From NCBI GenBank assembly GCA_964544145.1, contig CAZJAT010000005.1, forward strand, positions 1 through 64,000: DNA of 64,000 nucleotides, written 5' to 3'. This document shows positions 17,151 to 25,736 of the stretch, in pieces. A model generated the notes under the pieces. It made no database searches and was not told the DNA's origin. It saw only the letters and a program-made list of their open reading frames with translations. The position numbers were made by a program, and so were the translations under genes. This stretch comes from CAZJAT01 sp964544145 (GTDB taxonomy: Bacteria > Hydrothermota > 32-111). Position 1 is the first letter of the stretch. Every line of letters starts with the position of its first letter.

Positions 17151-19123
17151 TGAAGGCATTCATGACTATGTTCCTGGTGCTTCTAGTAGCAGTGTCTGCA
17201 TATTCCTTAACCATTAGGGATATTCAGTATACAGAGAATTCATCGGGTGATTCCCCTTATGACGGACAGACTGTGACTGTCACGGGAGTTGTAACAAGGG
17301 CATATGCAAAACAATCGGGGTCATATTTGAGATATTATACATATATTCAGGATGATACCACTTCTTGGAGCGGATTGTTGCTTTATGGTGTAGGATTGGA
17401 ACCTGGAGACAGCGTAACTGTAACAGGTACAATTGTAGAATACAGCAATAAGACAGAAATGAGTCCTGTTGAGTCCTATACAATTCATAAAAGTAATGCA
17501 GTAATACCCGGACCTGTTATTACAAACACCGGCGATTTGAATGATGAGCAATGGGAATCAGTATTTGTTGTTACCAACAATATAGTTGTTTCCAATGCAG
17601 GTACATCCAATTTTGACATTGATGACGGCAGTGGTGCTGTTGAGGTATATACAGGAAACAAATCCATTGATTATACACCGGTGAATGGTGATAGTTTACT
17701 ATTTATTGCAGGTGTAATGGACCAGTATTACAGTACTTATGAATTACTTCCATTGGAGAATAAGGACATCCTTAAGTCAATTGACGGCAGCGGTGAAGCA
17801 AGAGTTAATCCCAAATATGCTTCAGATGGTGAATTCATAGATATTAAACTGGATATATTCCCCAGTGTGGATTCTATATATGGAATAATTGATTTTATAA
17901 GGGTACGTTTCCCGGCTGACTCCATGATAGATACAGTGTCAATAACAGCAAATACAGATTCAATTGTTGTGAACAGAGATTCGCTGAATAATCGAATTAC
18001 TGTGGATCTGTTCAATGTACACATGATAGACACAGTATCAATGTACATTGGTAACAGGTATTTTACGGGTCCTGATACATTCAAAGTATATACAGGTCTC
18101 ACACCAGCATATTTTGCATATATCAGTGAATTGCCCATTGTGGATGTTCTTCCTGATATGAATATTATGTCAATTGGGGAAGTTCAGAGTACTTCAGATG
18201 GTTATAATTCCATATATAATGGACAATCAGTTACAATCAGAGGTATTGTCACGGGCCCCTCATCAATATTTACTCCAACAGCAACATCCACAGGTTTTTA
18301 CATGGAAGATGAAACAGGAGGTGTGAATATTTATTCAAGCAGTGATGCGATGAATAATTCATTTAAAACAGGCATGGAATTGATATTGACCGGAACGGTT
18401 GAAGAATACAATGGATTGACGGAAGTAAAATACAGTTCGCCTGATACGAGTATTCTTATTATAAATGATACATTTGCTATGCTGCAGCCTGAAATATTGA
18501 ATAATTCACAAGGAATAAATGAGTTCAATGAGGGAAAACTGGTTGAGGCTGAGTATGCTAAAGTATTAACTGCTCCTGTGTCAGCGGGAAGCGGTAAGAA
18601 TTTTCAAATTCTCAATGGTCAAACCATGATTGATTGTAGAATTGTAGATAAGAGTCCTTTTTATGATACTGATGAGATGAAATCCATTAAACCCGGTATG
18701 CTTCTTAATGTTGCGGGAATAGGAGGACAGTATGATACAGAAGCACCTTATTCATCGGGTTATCAGCTTCAGATCAGATTTGATTCTGATGTAGAATTTA
18801 TTGAAGCTGAAGAGGATTCGACATTTTCTGTTCAGATTTTGCCTAATCCTGTATCATTTGAAAGAGGAGAGTCAGCAAGGATTGATATCAAATGCCTTAA
18901 TGATGAACGAATAACAGCTCGTGTATTTGATATGAAGGGAAGGCTTATAACAGTCTTGGCAGAGAATGTACCCGGTTCAACGATAATTGTATGGGATGGC
19001 AGGGATTATACAGGGGCATTTGTCAATATAGCCGCTTATATTATTGTGGTTGATAAAGTATTGCCTGATGGTAGTGTCAGGCGTATTAATAAACCGATTA
19101 TTGTAACAACTGATTTAAACTGA
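17150..19123 (+). CDS. Secreted OB-fold protein with FlgD-like C-terminal domain
   Basis: 657 residues. Signal peptide (MTMFLVLLVAVSAYS) and two OB-fold-like units of the DUF5689/nuclease-associated type, at residues ~25-210 and ~350-550, each containing a GQTVTVTGVVT-like strand and a 'DDGSGAVEVY'/'DETGGVNIY' segment. A C-terminal FlgD-type Ig domain follows (residues ~560-657: ILPNPVSF, ARVFDMKGRLI, VWDGRDYTGAFV), the domain that often acts as a sorting or anchoring module in type IX-like export. No nuclease domain is attached. GGAGG precedes the ATG, which shares a base with the rpoN stop codon. Confidence 0.75.
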   Translation: MKAFMTMFLVLLVAVSAYSLTIRDIQYTENSSGDSPYDGQTVTVTGVVTRAYAKQSGSYLRYYTYIQDDTTSWSGLLLYGVGLEPGDSVTVTGTIVEYSNKTEMSPVESYTIHKSNAVIPGPVITNTGDLNDEQWESVFVVTNNIVVSNAGTSNFDIDDGSGAVEVYTGNKSIDYTPVNGDSLLFIAGVMDQYYSTYELLPLENKDILKSIDGSGEARVNPKYASDGEFIDIKLDIFPSVDSIYGIIDFIRVRFPADSMIDTVSITANTDSIVVNRDSLNNRITVDLFNVHMIDTVSMYIGNRYFTGPDTFKVYTGLTPAYFAYISELPIVDVLPDMNIMSIGEVQSTSDGYNSIYNGQSVTIRGIVTGPSSIFTPTATSTGFYMEDETGGVNIYSSSDAMNNSFKTGMELILTGTVEEYNGLTEVKYSSPDTSILIINDTFAMLQPEILNNSQGINEFNEGKLVEAEYAKVLTAPVSAGSGKNFQILNGQTMIDCRIVDKSPFYDTDEMKSIKPGMLLNVAGIGGQYDTEAPYSSGYQLQIRFDSDVEFIEAEEDSTFSVQILPNPVSFERGESARIDIKCLNDERITARVFDMKGRLITVLAENVPGSTIIVWDGRDYTGAFVNIAAYIIVVDKVLPDGSVRRINKPIIVTTDLN

Positions 19124-19136
19124 TAAGAGGTGCACT

Positions 19137-20000
19137 ATGAAAAGGTTAATTATTTCAATCATCTTTATACTGTCTGCAGTGCTTTTATTTGCAGCATTTG
19201 AGTATATACCCGGCAATGTCAAAATAAAGGCTTTGACATATAATACTACAGCAGGGAAAATGGGTATTGAGAATGCTGTTATCAATCCGGCATCAGCAGC
19301 ATTTACTGATTTAGCGGATATTTCGCTTTCATATGAAAATCTTTTCGGATTTGCCCATGCATTTGCATTGACAGGTGCATATAAAACAGAATTCGGAACT
19401 ATGGGAGCAAAGTATTCAGAGTTTTTTGTATTGGGAGATTATGCTGACAATGATTCAATAATCAGCACAGGAACTAAGATGCATACAGAAAGAACGGTAG
19501 CTCTGACATATGGTATACCTCTTGCAGATATGATCAGCTTTGGAACCAATATAAATTTTCTATATCTTGAGCAGCTGGATAATGGAAGTAATTTTTACTA
19601 TACATTAGATTTTGGTATTATTGGAACAGTGTACAGGAGATGGAATATCGGGCTGTCAGTAAGGAATATATCTAACTCCTATATTACAGGTACTCTGACT
19701 TCATACAGATATTATTTTGACAGAGCTGTCAGCGCTGGTCTATCATTTGAACCATATGATGATTTTACCGCACTGTTTGATGTCTCAAAAAGTGCAGGAT
19801 ATCCCACATCATTCGGAGGAGGCATTGATTATGGAATTATGAAAGATATTCTTATACTCAGATTCGGTATTCGCACATATCCTATGGAATATGCCGGAGG
19901 ATTTGAAATTAAATTCAATAAATTCTCACTGGATTATACTTATTCTGCAACACAATATTTAAATGGTATGCATCTTGTGCAACTTAATTATAATTTCTGA
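19137..20000 (+). CDS. PorV/PorQ-like outer-membrane barrel
   Basis: 287 residues with a signal peptide (IISIIFILSAVLLFAA). After it comes the segment TAGKMGIENAVINPASAAF, the 'G..A.....NPA..A' signature of the PorV/PorQ and UPF0164 families, then regularly spaced amphipathic strands ending in VQLNYNF with a terminal Phe. PorV shuttles type IX cargo to the attachment machinery; PorQ is related. Immediate proximity to a FlgD-domain secreted protein fits that use. The ribosome-binding site GAGGTG precedes the ATG. Confidence 0.75.
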   Translation: MKRLIISIIFILSAVLLFAAFEYIPGNVKIKALTYNTTAGKMGIENAVINPASAAFTDLADISLSYENLFGFAHAFALTGAYKTEFGTMGAKYSEFFVLGDYADNDSIISTGTKMHTERTVALTYGIPLADMISFGTNINFLYLEQLDNGSNFYYTLDFGIIGTVYRRWNIGLSVRNISNSYITGTLTSYRYYFDRAVSAGLSFEPYDDFTALFDVSKSAGYPTSFGGGIDYGIMKDILILRFGIRTYPMEYAGGFEIKFNKFSLDYTYSATQYLNGMHLVQLNYNF

Positions 20001-20008
20001 GGTTTATT

Positions 20009-22429
20009 ATGAAAAGAATAATGTTGATTATCTTTACAATGATTCTTCTTCTGCAGATTTCAGCAGAAAAGATTGATATCAACAATACCAGTTTATCAGC
20101 TTTAGACACATTAATGATCCCTGATGATGTAATAAACGGAATCAAGGAATATATTGAGGAATACGGTGAGATTCAGAGTGTCTATGAATTAAAAAACATA
20201 GAGGGTATTGATGATGAAACATTCGAAATACTGAAATTGAAACTGGCAATTTATCCCGATACTGCAGTTGACAGAACATCAATCTATATTATAAGACTGC
20301 AAGACAGATTGGCATCTGAGGAATCTCCAACACAGGGTGCAATTGATATATGGGAAAATATGCTTACACATAGAATGAATATTAATTCAGTTACTATGAA
20401 TGAATTACTTCAGATACAGGGAGTAAATATAACAGATGCAGTTGCTATAATGAAAACCAGAAACTCTTTGGGTGATTTCACTTATGATACACAGATAAGA
20501 AGGTCGCCCGGCTTGACTTATTATGCATGGTCACAATTGAGAAATTATATTACATATGAAGAGCCTTCCTCAGATTGGGAATTCTCAGGTTATGTGAGAA
20601 GTAATATGAATTTCACAAATGATGACACTTATAATTACACATCATATACAGGATTGAAGTATTTGCTTTCAGCAGCAGCATATCAATTATCTGTTTCAGC
20701 ACCCGATTCTACCAATATTAGGGATCTCCTTCTTGATGCCGGTGTGAGCAGTGAAGATGTTGAGACAATGCGTGAAGATATGTTAAGTCAATATGAACAA
20801 TTGGATAATTATGAAATGGATGGTGATTTTTCCAACAAATTCAGATTGAATTTCGGTAAATATATCAATGCCGGAGGTGTTATTGATAAAAACGCAGGTA
20901 TTGAGGAACTTCAATATAAGGGTTATGTAAATTTTACTAACCTGGGTTTTATTGATAATATTTATTTGGGAAATTACAGGGTATCAATTGGTCAAGGACT
21001 TGTGATGGATAACACAGATGAATACAGAGCAAGACGGTTTGATATAATAAAAGGTTTATTCCCCGATGTGACATCAACGGAGGGAAACAAATTGACCGGT
21101 ATGGCTATTGACGGCAATATAGACAGATTCAATTATCTTTTCTTCGGTTCACAGGAAAAAAGAAATGCTGTTTTGAATTCTGACGGTACAGTCAATATGC
21201 TTATCCTGAATAATACAATATTTTCTGAATTCAAAGATAAGCTGGAAGAGAGAATGTTCGGCGGAAGATTTGCTTTTGATCTTGGAGGACTGGGTTTCCT
21301 GCCTCTATCTACACAGATTGGAGTTAGCGGTTTTCGTTCAGCATACAGCAGAACATTCATGATTGACACACTGATGATTGATATACCGTTTGATAAAGAC
21401 AATATAAGCACACCTGTATATACCCAGTCATTCACAGGGAATACAAGGGATGTTATAGGCATTGATTTCAGAACAGATTTCAAGAATATCTCATTTGAAG
21501 GAGAGGCATCAAAACAGGATGATGCTTATGCATATGTTGTCCGCAGTGACCTGATATTTGCAAATTTCTATTTGAAGACGATTTTCAGGCATTATGATGC
21601 GGGTTATGATAATCCATATGCCAGGCCTTTATCAGAGCAGAGCAGATTTGATGATACTACATTTGAGAAGGAATACAGGTTGCTTAATCCTCTATTCTCT
21701 ATGATTGTGGATGACCCGAGACCAAAACCTGAAGAGGGGATATATTTTGAAACAAGATTCAGAATAACAGATAAATTCACAATAACAAAGGCATATCTTG
21801 ATCTTTGGAAAACGCTTGATTACAATATGCATAATTACAGGTTTCAAGGAGAGCTTGAGTATAGACCGGTATTTCCAATCAGAATACGTCTAAAACAGAA
21901 GATTCAAGAAAAAAATCTTTATAAGGTTGTTCATTCAACTACATCTTTTACTTCTGAGACGACATTGAGGGTTTTTGCAATACTGTCCAATAATGACTAT
22001 ATTAATTTTGAAGCAAGGTATGGAAAGGTTGATTTGACAACCAATCAGGGGCTTGCGGATGATTATGTCATTGACGGTACTTATGTTAATGCATCATTCG
22101 AACACAGGATAACAGATTATTTTTCAGTGCTTGGAGGATTTGCGACTTGGAAAACCAATGGCATGAGTCAATGGATTTTCGAAGATACTGGTATTGATTT
22201 CCTCTATGGAGACGGGCAGAAATATTATATTACAATGATAGACCGTATTTCCGAAAATGTTTCCATGAGAGCAAAAGCATCGATGAATTATCAGGATATC
22301 CCGTTTTTTGGGATATATAATCCTAATTCTACATTTAGATATGAAAACGGTGATTTTATTTATATAAGAGATTTTGCTGAATACAGCCAGTTATTTAATT
22401 TGTCTGTCCAGCTTGATATAAGATGGTAG
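20009..22429 (+). CDS. Helix-hairpin-helix domain fused to outer-membrane barrel
   Basis: 806 residues. Signal peptide, then two ComEA-like helix-hairpin-helix units: IDINNTSLSALDTL..IPDDVINGI with YELKNIEGIDDETF (residues ~20-75), and MNINSVTMNELLQIQGVNI with GDFTYDTQIRRSPGL (~105-165). The remaining ~630 residues are alternating strands ending in SVQLDIRW, with a terminal aromatic residue as in a large beta-barrel. The HhH pair usually binds DNA non-specifically, so a surface DNA-binding or DNA-uptake role is possible, but proteins of this form in FCB bacteria are uncharacterised. It is translated with its barrel neighbours. Confidence 0.72.
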   Translation: MKRIMLIIFTMILLLQISAEKIDINNTSLSALDTLMIPDDVINGIKEYIEEYGEIQSVYELKNIEGIDDETFEILKLKLAIYPDTAVDRTSIYIIRLQDRLASEESPTQGAIDIWENMLTHRMNINSVTMNELLQIQGVNITDAVAIMKTRNSLGDFTYDTQIRRSPGLTYYAWSQLRNYITYEEPSSDWEFSGYVRSNMNFTNDDTYNYTSYTGLKYLLSAAAYQLSVSAPDSTNIRDLLLDAGVSSEDVETMREDMLSQYEQLDNYEMDGDFSNKFRLNFGKYINAGGVIDKNAGIEELQYKGYVNFTNLGFIDNIYLGNYRVSIGQGLVMDNTDEYRARRFDIIKGLFPDVTSTEGNKLTGMAIDGNIDRFNYLFFGSQEKRNAVLNSDGTVNMLILNNTIFSEFKDKLEERMFGGRFAFDLGGLGFLPLSTQIGVSGFRSAYSRTFMIDTLMIDIPFDKDNISTPVYTQSFTGNTRDVIGIDFRTDFKNISFEGEASKQDDAYAYVVRSDLIFANFYLKTIFRHYDAGYDNPYARPLSEQSRFDDTTFEKEYRLLNPLFSMIVDDPRPKPEEGIYFETRFRITDKFTITKAYLDLWKTLDYNMHNYRFQGELEYRPVFPIRIRLKQKIQEKNLYKVVHSTTSFTSETTLRVFAILSNNDYINFEARYGKVDLTTNQGLADDYVIDGTYVNASFEHRITDYFSVLGGFATWKTNGMSQWIFEDTGIDFLYGDGQKYYITMIDRISENVSMRAKASMNYQDIPFFGIYNPNSTFRYENGDFIYIRDFAEYSQLFNLSVQLDIRW

Positions 22430-22437
22430 GAGGAAAA

Positions 22438-23598
22438 ATGAAAAAATTAATATTATCAATAGCACTTATTAGTGTCTCTTTGTTCGCTTTCAGTTATGGA
22501 CTTATCAATACAGAAGAAATTACAGGAGACATTGTTGCGCCTCTTTCTGCTTTTTCAGGCGGAGCAGGCAATGTGGTATTCATCAGTGACCCTGTGATGA
22601 ATCCTGCTTTAAGAAAAACTGGTGAAAGTTATTTCATACAGCTGGGTTTTGGAGGTTCACAATTAAGGGAAACAAGAACACAGTATGTATTTGATTCATA
22701 TGACAACAATATAGGCGAAAAGACCATATATGAAAACAGTTATTTTTATGGTGAACCCTATCTGATGGCAGCTTATATTCCGCTGGCATCATTTGGTGTT
22801 TATCTTGGTTATGAAAATCTGTATTCAAAGGATTACAATTATGATAAAATATACAGGGATGATTATTATGTCACACTATTCTCCGAGAATTACCAAATGG
22901 CAGGAAATGTAAATGCATATTTTTTGTCAGTATCATATAAATGGAATGGTCTCACAATTGGGGGAAATTTTTCAATAATGCAGGGTGATGCAACGACATC
23001 GTATTCCATTGTATATGTTGACCCCTCTTATGTGGATTCAACAATGAATGTTGTAGATCAATATTCCGGTTTGAAGGGAGGATTTGCATTGTCATATGAA
23101 TATGATGATTATGCAGCAACTGTGTTCTATCATATTCCCACAATATTAACGGATGAACGTTCTATCGATATTATTGCATCTGACACAACATTCGCAGCCA
23201 GCGAGCTGGATGGATTCTTGCCCACTGTTTTTGGAGGCGGGTTCACATACACTCCATCAAATATCAGGCCTGTCACTCTGATGCTTGAAGCAATCTACGA
23301 AAGGTGGAGCGAATTAAATGGTGCATTTGCAGAGTATAATGATGTAATCAAATATCACCTTGGAATTAAACATAAGATGAGAAAAGATTTCTCAATGTTA
23401 TATGGGATTCTTTATGAACCATATAGAAAAAATAATCACATTGCAGATGTAGGGTTCACTTTAGGTGCAGGTTATGAAATCAATAATATTGAATTCATGC
23501 TGTCTTCTCAATATGTGCAGAATCAATATGTTGATTCAGGCATTAATTATACGAATAGATATATCAAACTGAATGCTGATGTTGGAATAACATTTTAA
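22438..23598 (+). CDS. Outer-membrane barrel protein, PorV/OMPP1-like
   Basis: 386 residues. Signal peptide (LILSIALISVSLFAFS), then SAFSGGAGNVVFISDPVMNPAL, another version of the NPA-type start of PorV/OMPP1 barrels, followed by about a dozen predicted strands and a C-terminal Phe (NADVGITF). The true start is the ATG at 22438 behind AGGAGG; the frame also opens at 22423 inside the upstream gene. It probably forms a set with the two preceding barrel genes. Cargo or ligand unknown. Confidence 0.68.
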   Translation: MKKLILSIALISVSLFAFSYGLINTEEITGDIVAPLSAFSGGAGNVVFISDPVMNPALRKTGESYFIQLGFGGSQLRETRTQYVFDSYDNNIGEKTIYENSYFYGEPYLMAAYIPLASFGVYLGYENLYSKDYNYDKIYRDDYYVTLFSENYQMAGNVNAYFLSVSYKWNGLTIGGNFSIMQGDATTSYSIVYVDPSYVDSTMNVVDQYSGLKGGFALSYEYDDYAATVFYHIPTILTDERSIDIIASDTTFAASELDGFLPTVFGGGFTYTPSNIRPVTLMLEAIYERWSELNGAFAEYNDVIKYHLGIKHKMRKDFSMLYGILYEPYRKNNHIADVGFTLGAGYEINNIEFMLSSQYVQNQYVDSGINYTNRYIKLNADVGITF

Positions 23599-23609
23599 TA
23601 GGAAATAAT

Positions 23610-24188
23610 ATGAAAAGAATTTTATTAATTTTCGCAGTTCTTCTAATATGCATGTCTGTTACGGCTGATGATATTATTCCCTTTTACAATGATTGTGAAG
23701 GGGTTGCAGTTATCAATAAGAGAGATTATGTACCCAATGTAATCCAGCTGTTTGATAATGCTGAGAAAACAATTCATGCAGTAATATACCAGACAAGATA
23801 TTATGAGGGATATCCTGACGGAACAAATCGTCAAATGTATAAAGCTATGTTCAGGGCTGTCGAACGAGGTGTCGAGGTCAGTGTCATTGCAGATCAATCA
23901 TCATGGAATACATCTTCAACCCTTAAAAATGAGGAATTTGGTAAATTTATGGAAGAGAATGGGGTTAATGTATTCTATGAACCGGCTGATAAAACAACAC
24001 ATTCAAAAATAATCATTGTGGATTCCCTATACACTGTTGTGGGATCCACCAATTGGTCATTTTATGCTTTGGAGAAAAATGATGAGAGTGCAGTGATTGT
24101 CAAATCTGCTTTATTGGCATCAGATTATGAGGACTTCTTTTATAATTTGCTGGAATTTTCAACCGAAGAATTGACAATTCTGCAATAA
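23610..24188 (+). CDS. Secreted PLD-like (Nuc-type) nuclease, copy 1
   Basis: 192 residues: signal peptide, then a single phospholipase D-like domain with the full HKD motif (THSKIIIVD followed by GSTNWS). Single-HKD proteins of this size act as homodimers, and the family includes the endonuclease Nuc. An exported nuclease that degrades or processes extracellular nucleic acid is the likeliest role; a phosphatidyl-transfer function is less likely. The adjacent gene is a clear paralogue with the same architecture, and the neighbouring HhH-barrel protein may bind DNA. Confidence 0.8.
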   Translation: MKRILLIFAVLLICMSVTADDIIPFYNDCEGVAVINKRDYVPNVIQLFDNAEKTIHAVIYQTRYYEGYPDGTNRQMYKAMFRAVERGVEVSVIADQSSWNTSSTLKNEEFGKFMEENGVNVFYEPADKTTHSKIIIVDSLYTVVGSTNWSFYALEKNDESAVIVKSALLASDYEDFFYNLLEFSTEELTILQ

Positions 24189-24197
24189 GGAGCAAAT

Positions 24198-24788
24198 ATG
24201 AAATATTTATTCTCAATAATCATTATTACATGTATGGCCGCATTTATTTCTGCAGAAAATACTGTTAATGAGAAAGGTTTGGAATATTATAAAGTAGAAG
24301 GTGTTTATCCTGTAAATAACAGGGATTATGCACCCAATATGATAAAACTTTTCAATAGTGCACAAAGCACAATACATATTTTTATGTTAGAAGGCGGTTA
24401 TTATCCGAATTATCCCACAGGAGTTAACAGACAGCTATACACAGCATTGTTTGATGCTGTAGCGAGGGGGGTTGATGTTAAGATTATTCTTGATCAGGCA
24501 GGATATAATCCGGGTCAGTCAATGAGGAATCTTGAATTAGGGGAATTCCTCCGTTCCGGGGGGGTTGATGTGTATTATGACAGCCCTGAGACGACTGTAC
24601 ACAGCAAGACATTAATAATTGACTCTATTTACACTATTGTAGGTTCAACAAATTGGTCTTACTGGGCACTGGATAAAAATAATGAATGTTCAGTGATTGT
24701 CAAGTCAGCAGATGTGGCATATGAATATGAAAAATATTTCGCTGACATTATGAAAGAATCTCATTCTAAAATGACTGTCATCGAATAG
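24198..24788 (+). CDS. Secreted PLD-like (Nuc-type) nuclease, copy 2
   Basis: 196 residues, paralogue of the preceding gene. Shared segments include NRDYAPN/KRDYVPN, the IH.....YY..YP.G.NRQ block and the HKD motif (VHSKTLIID..YTIVGSTNWSYWALDKN). Signal peptide at the N-terminus. The pair arose by tandem duplication; divergence is well advanced, with catalytic His, Lys and Asp kept in both. Two different subunits could form a heterodimer because the active site needs two HKD motifs. Ribosome-binding site AAGGAG upstream, 9 bases after the first copy ends. Confidence 0.8.
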   Translation: MKYLFSIIIITCMAAFISAENTVNEKGLEYYKVEGVYPVNNRDYAPNMIKLFNSAQSTIHIFMLEGGYYPNYPTGVNRQLYTALFDAVARGVDVKIILDQAGYNPGQSMRNLELGEFLRSGGVDVYYDSPETTVHSKTLIIDSIYTIVGSTNWSYWALDKNNECSVIVKSADVAYEYEKYFADIMKESHSKMTVIE

Positions 24789-24797
24789 GAGGCATAG

Positions 24798-25721
24798 ATG
24801 AAAAAAACAATAATCGGGTTTATTATAATAATTATTGCAATGCCTCTGATTTCACTTGACCTTATTTTACTCCATACAAATGATATTAGAGATGTTTTTC
24901 AGGCAAGAGGCGCCACATTTATTAATCCTGATTTCCCGCCCATGTTGGGAGGTGTCTATTCCTTTGCGACTGCTGTGAAATGGGAACAGGAAGATGCCGA
25001 AAAAGCCGGAAACATAATACTGCTTATGGATTCAGGTAATTTCACTGTGAAACATATTGAAGAGGATTCTATCACAATGGACAAATCGGTAGATATCTTT
25101 AATTATCTTCATTATGATTGTGTCAATCTCGGTATTGATGAAATATCATCAGGATTTCACTTTATTGAAAAAAATATGAATCGTTTCGAAATGCCTCTGC
25201 TTCTATCAAATATTAAACCAAAAGATAAAAATGTGCAGTTAAATACAAGGGACTATGTTATATTCAATGAAAAAGGTGTAAGAATAGGTGTTTTCGGTTT
25301 AACAACGGAATATGCGGTATTTGATTTACGAAGACATATTCTAAAAACTGTAGACATTGAACGTGAAATTCAGAAAGCAAAAATTCTTGTAAATGAATTG
25401 AAGGCTAACAGATGTGATGTCATTATCGGGCTTACGTCAATTGGTTTTGAACATGATATGAAATTGGCAGATGAAGTGCCTGGTATTGATGTGATACTAT
25501 GCGGTTATGAAGGAAGAGGTATGAGAAATGCTATTGAAAGTCCCTTGAATCACACTATAATATTCAGGGGATATGGAGAATTATCTTCGTATGATAAAAT
25601 TGTTCTTGAACTTGATGAGATAAATAATATTTCCGGATATAAAGCGGAATCAGTTACAATCTTTGAGGAAGCATTTCCTTCTGATCCGGGAATGGAAGAA
25701 ATTATGAGCAAATACGAGTAA
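24798..25721 (+). CDS. Exported 5'-nucleotidase-like pseudoenzyme
   Basis: 307 residues with a signal sequence, resembling the N-terminal metallophosphatase domain of UshA/5'-nucleotidase. Every metal-site motif is altered: the opening D-x-H reads NDIRDVF, GDxxxG reads DSGNFT, GNHE(F)D reads LGIDEIS, and the GHSHT block reads GYEGRG. The fold-bearing segments around them (LLHTND, LLSNI, IGVFGLTTEY, GIDVILCG) are clear. The usual C-terminal nucleotidase domain is absent. It is most simply an inactive family member, perhaps a binding protein; sequencing error cannot explain four separate changes. Confidence 0.72.
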   Translation: MKKTIIGFIIIIIAMPLISLDLILLHTNDIRDVFQARGATFINPDFPPMLGGVYSFATAVKWEQEDAEKAGNIILLMDSGNFTVKHIEEDSITMDKSVDIFNYLHYDCVNLGIDEISSGFHFIEKNMNRFEMPLLLSNIKPKDKNVQLNTRDYVIFNEKGVRIGVFGLTTEYAVFDLRRHILKTVDIEREIQKAKILVNELKANRCDVIIGLTSIGFEHDMKLADEVPGIDVILCGYEGRGMRNAIESPLNHTIIFRGYGELSSYDKIVLELDEINNISGYKAESVTIFEEAFPSDPGMEEIMSKYE

Positions 25722-25736
25722 GCACTAGGAGGTCTT

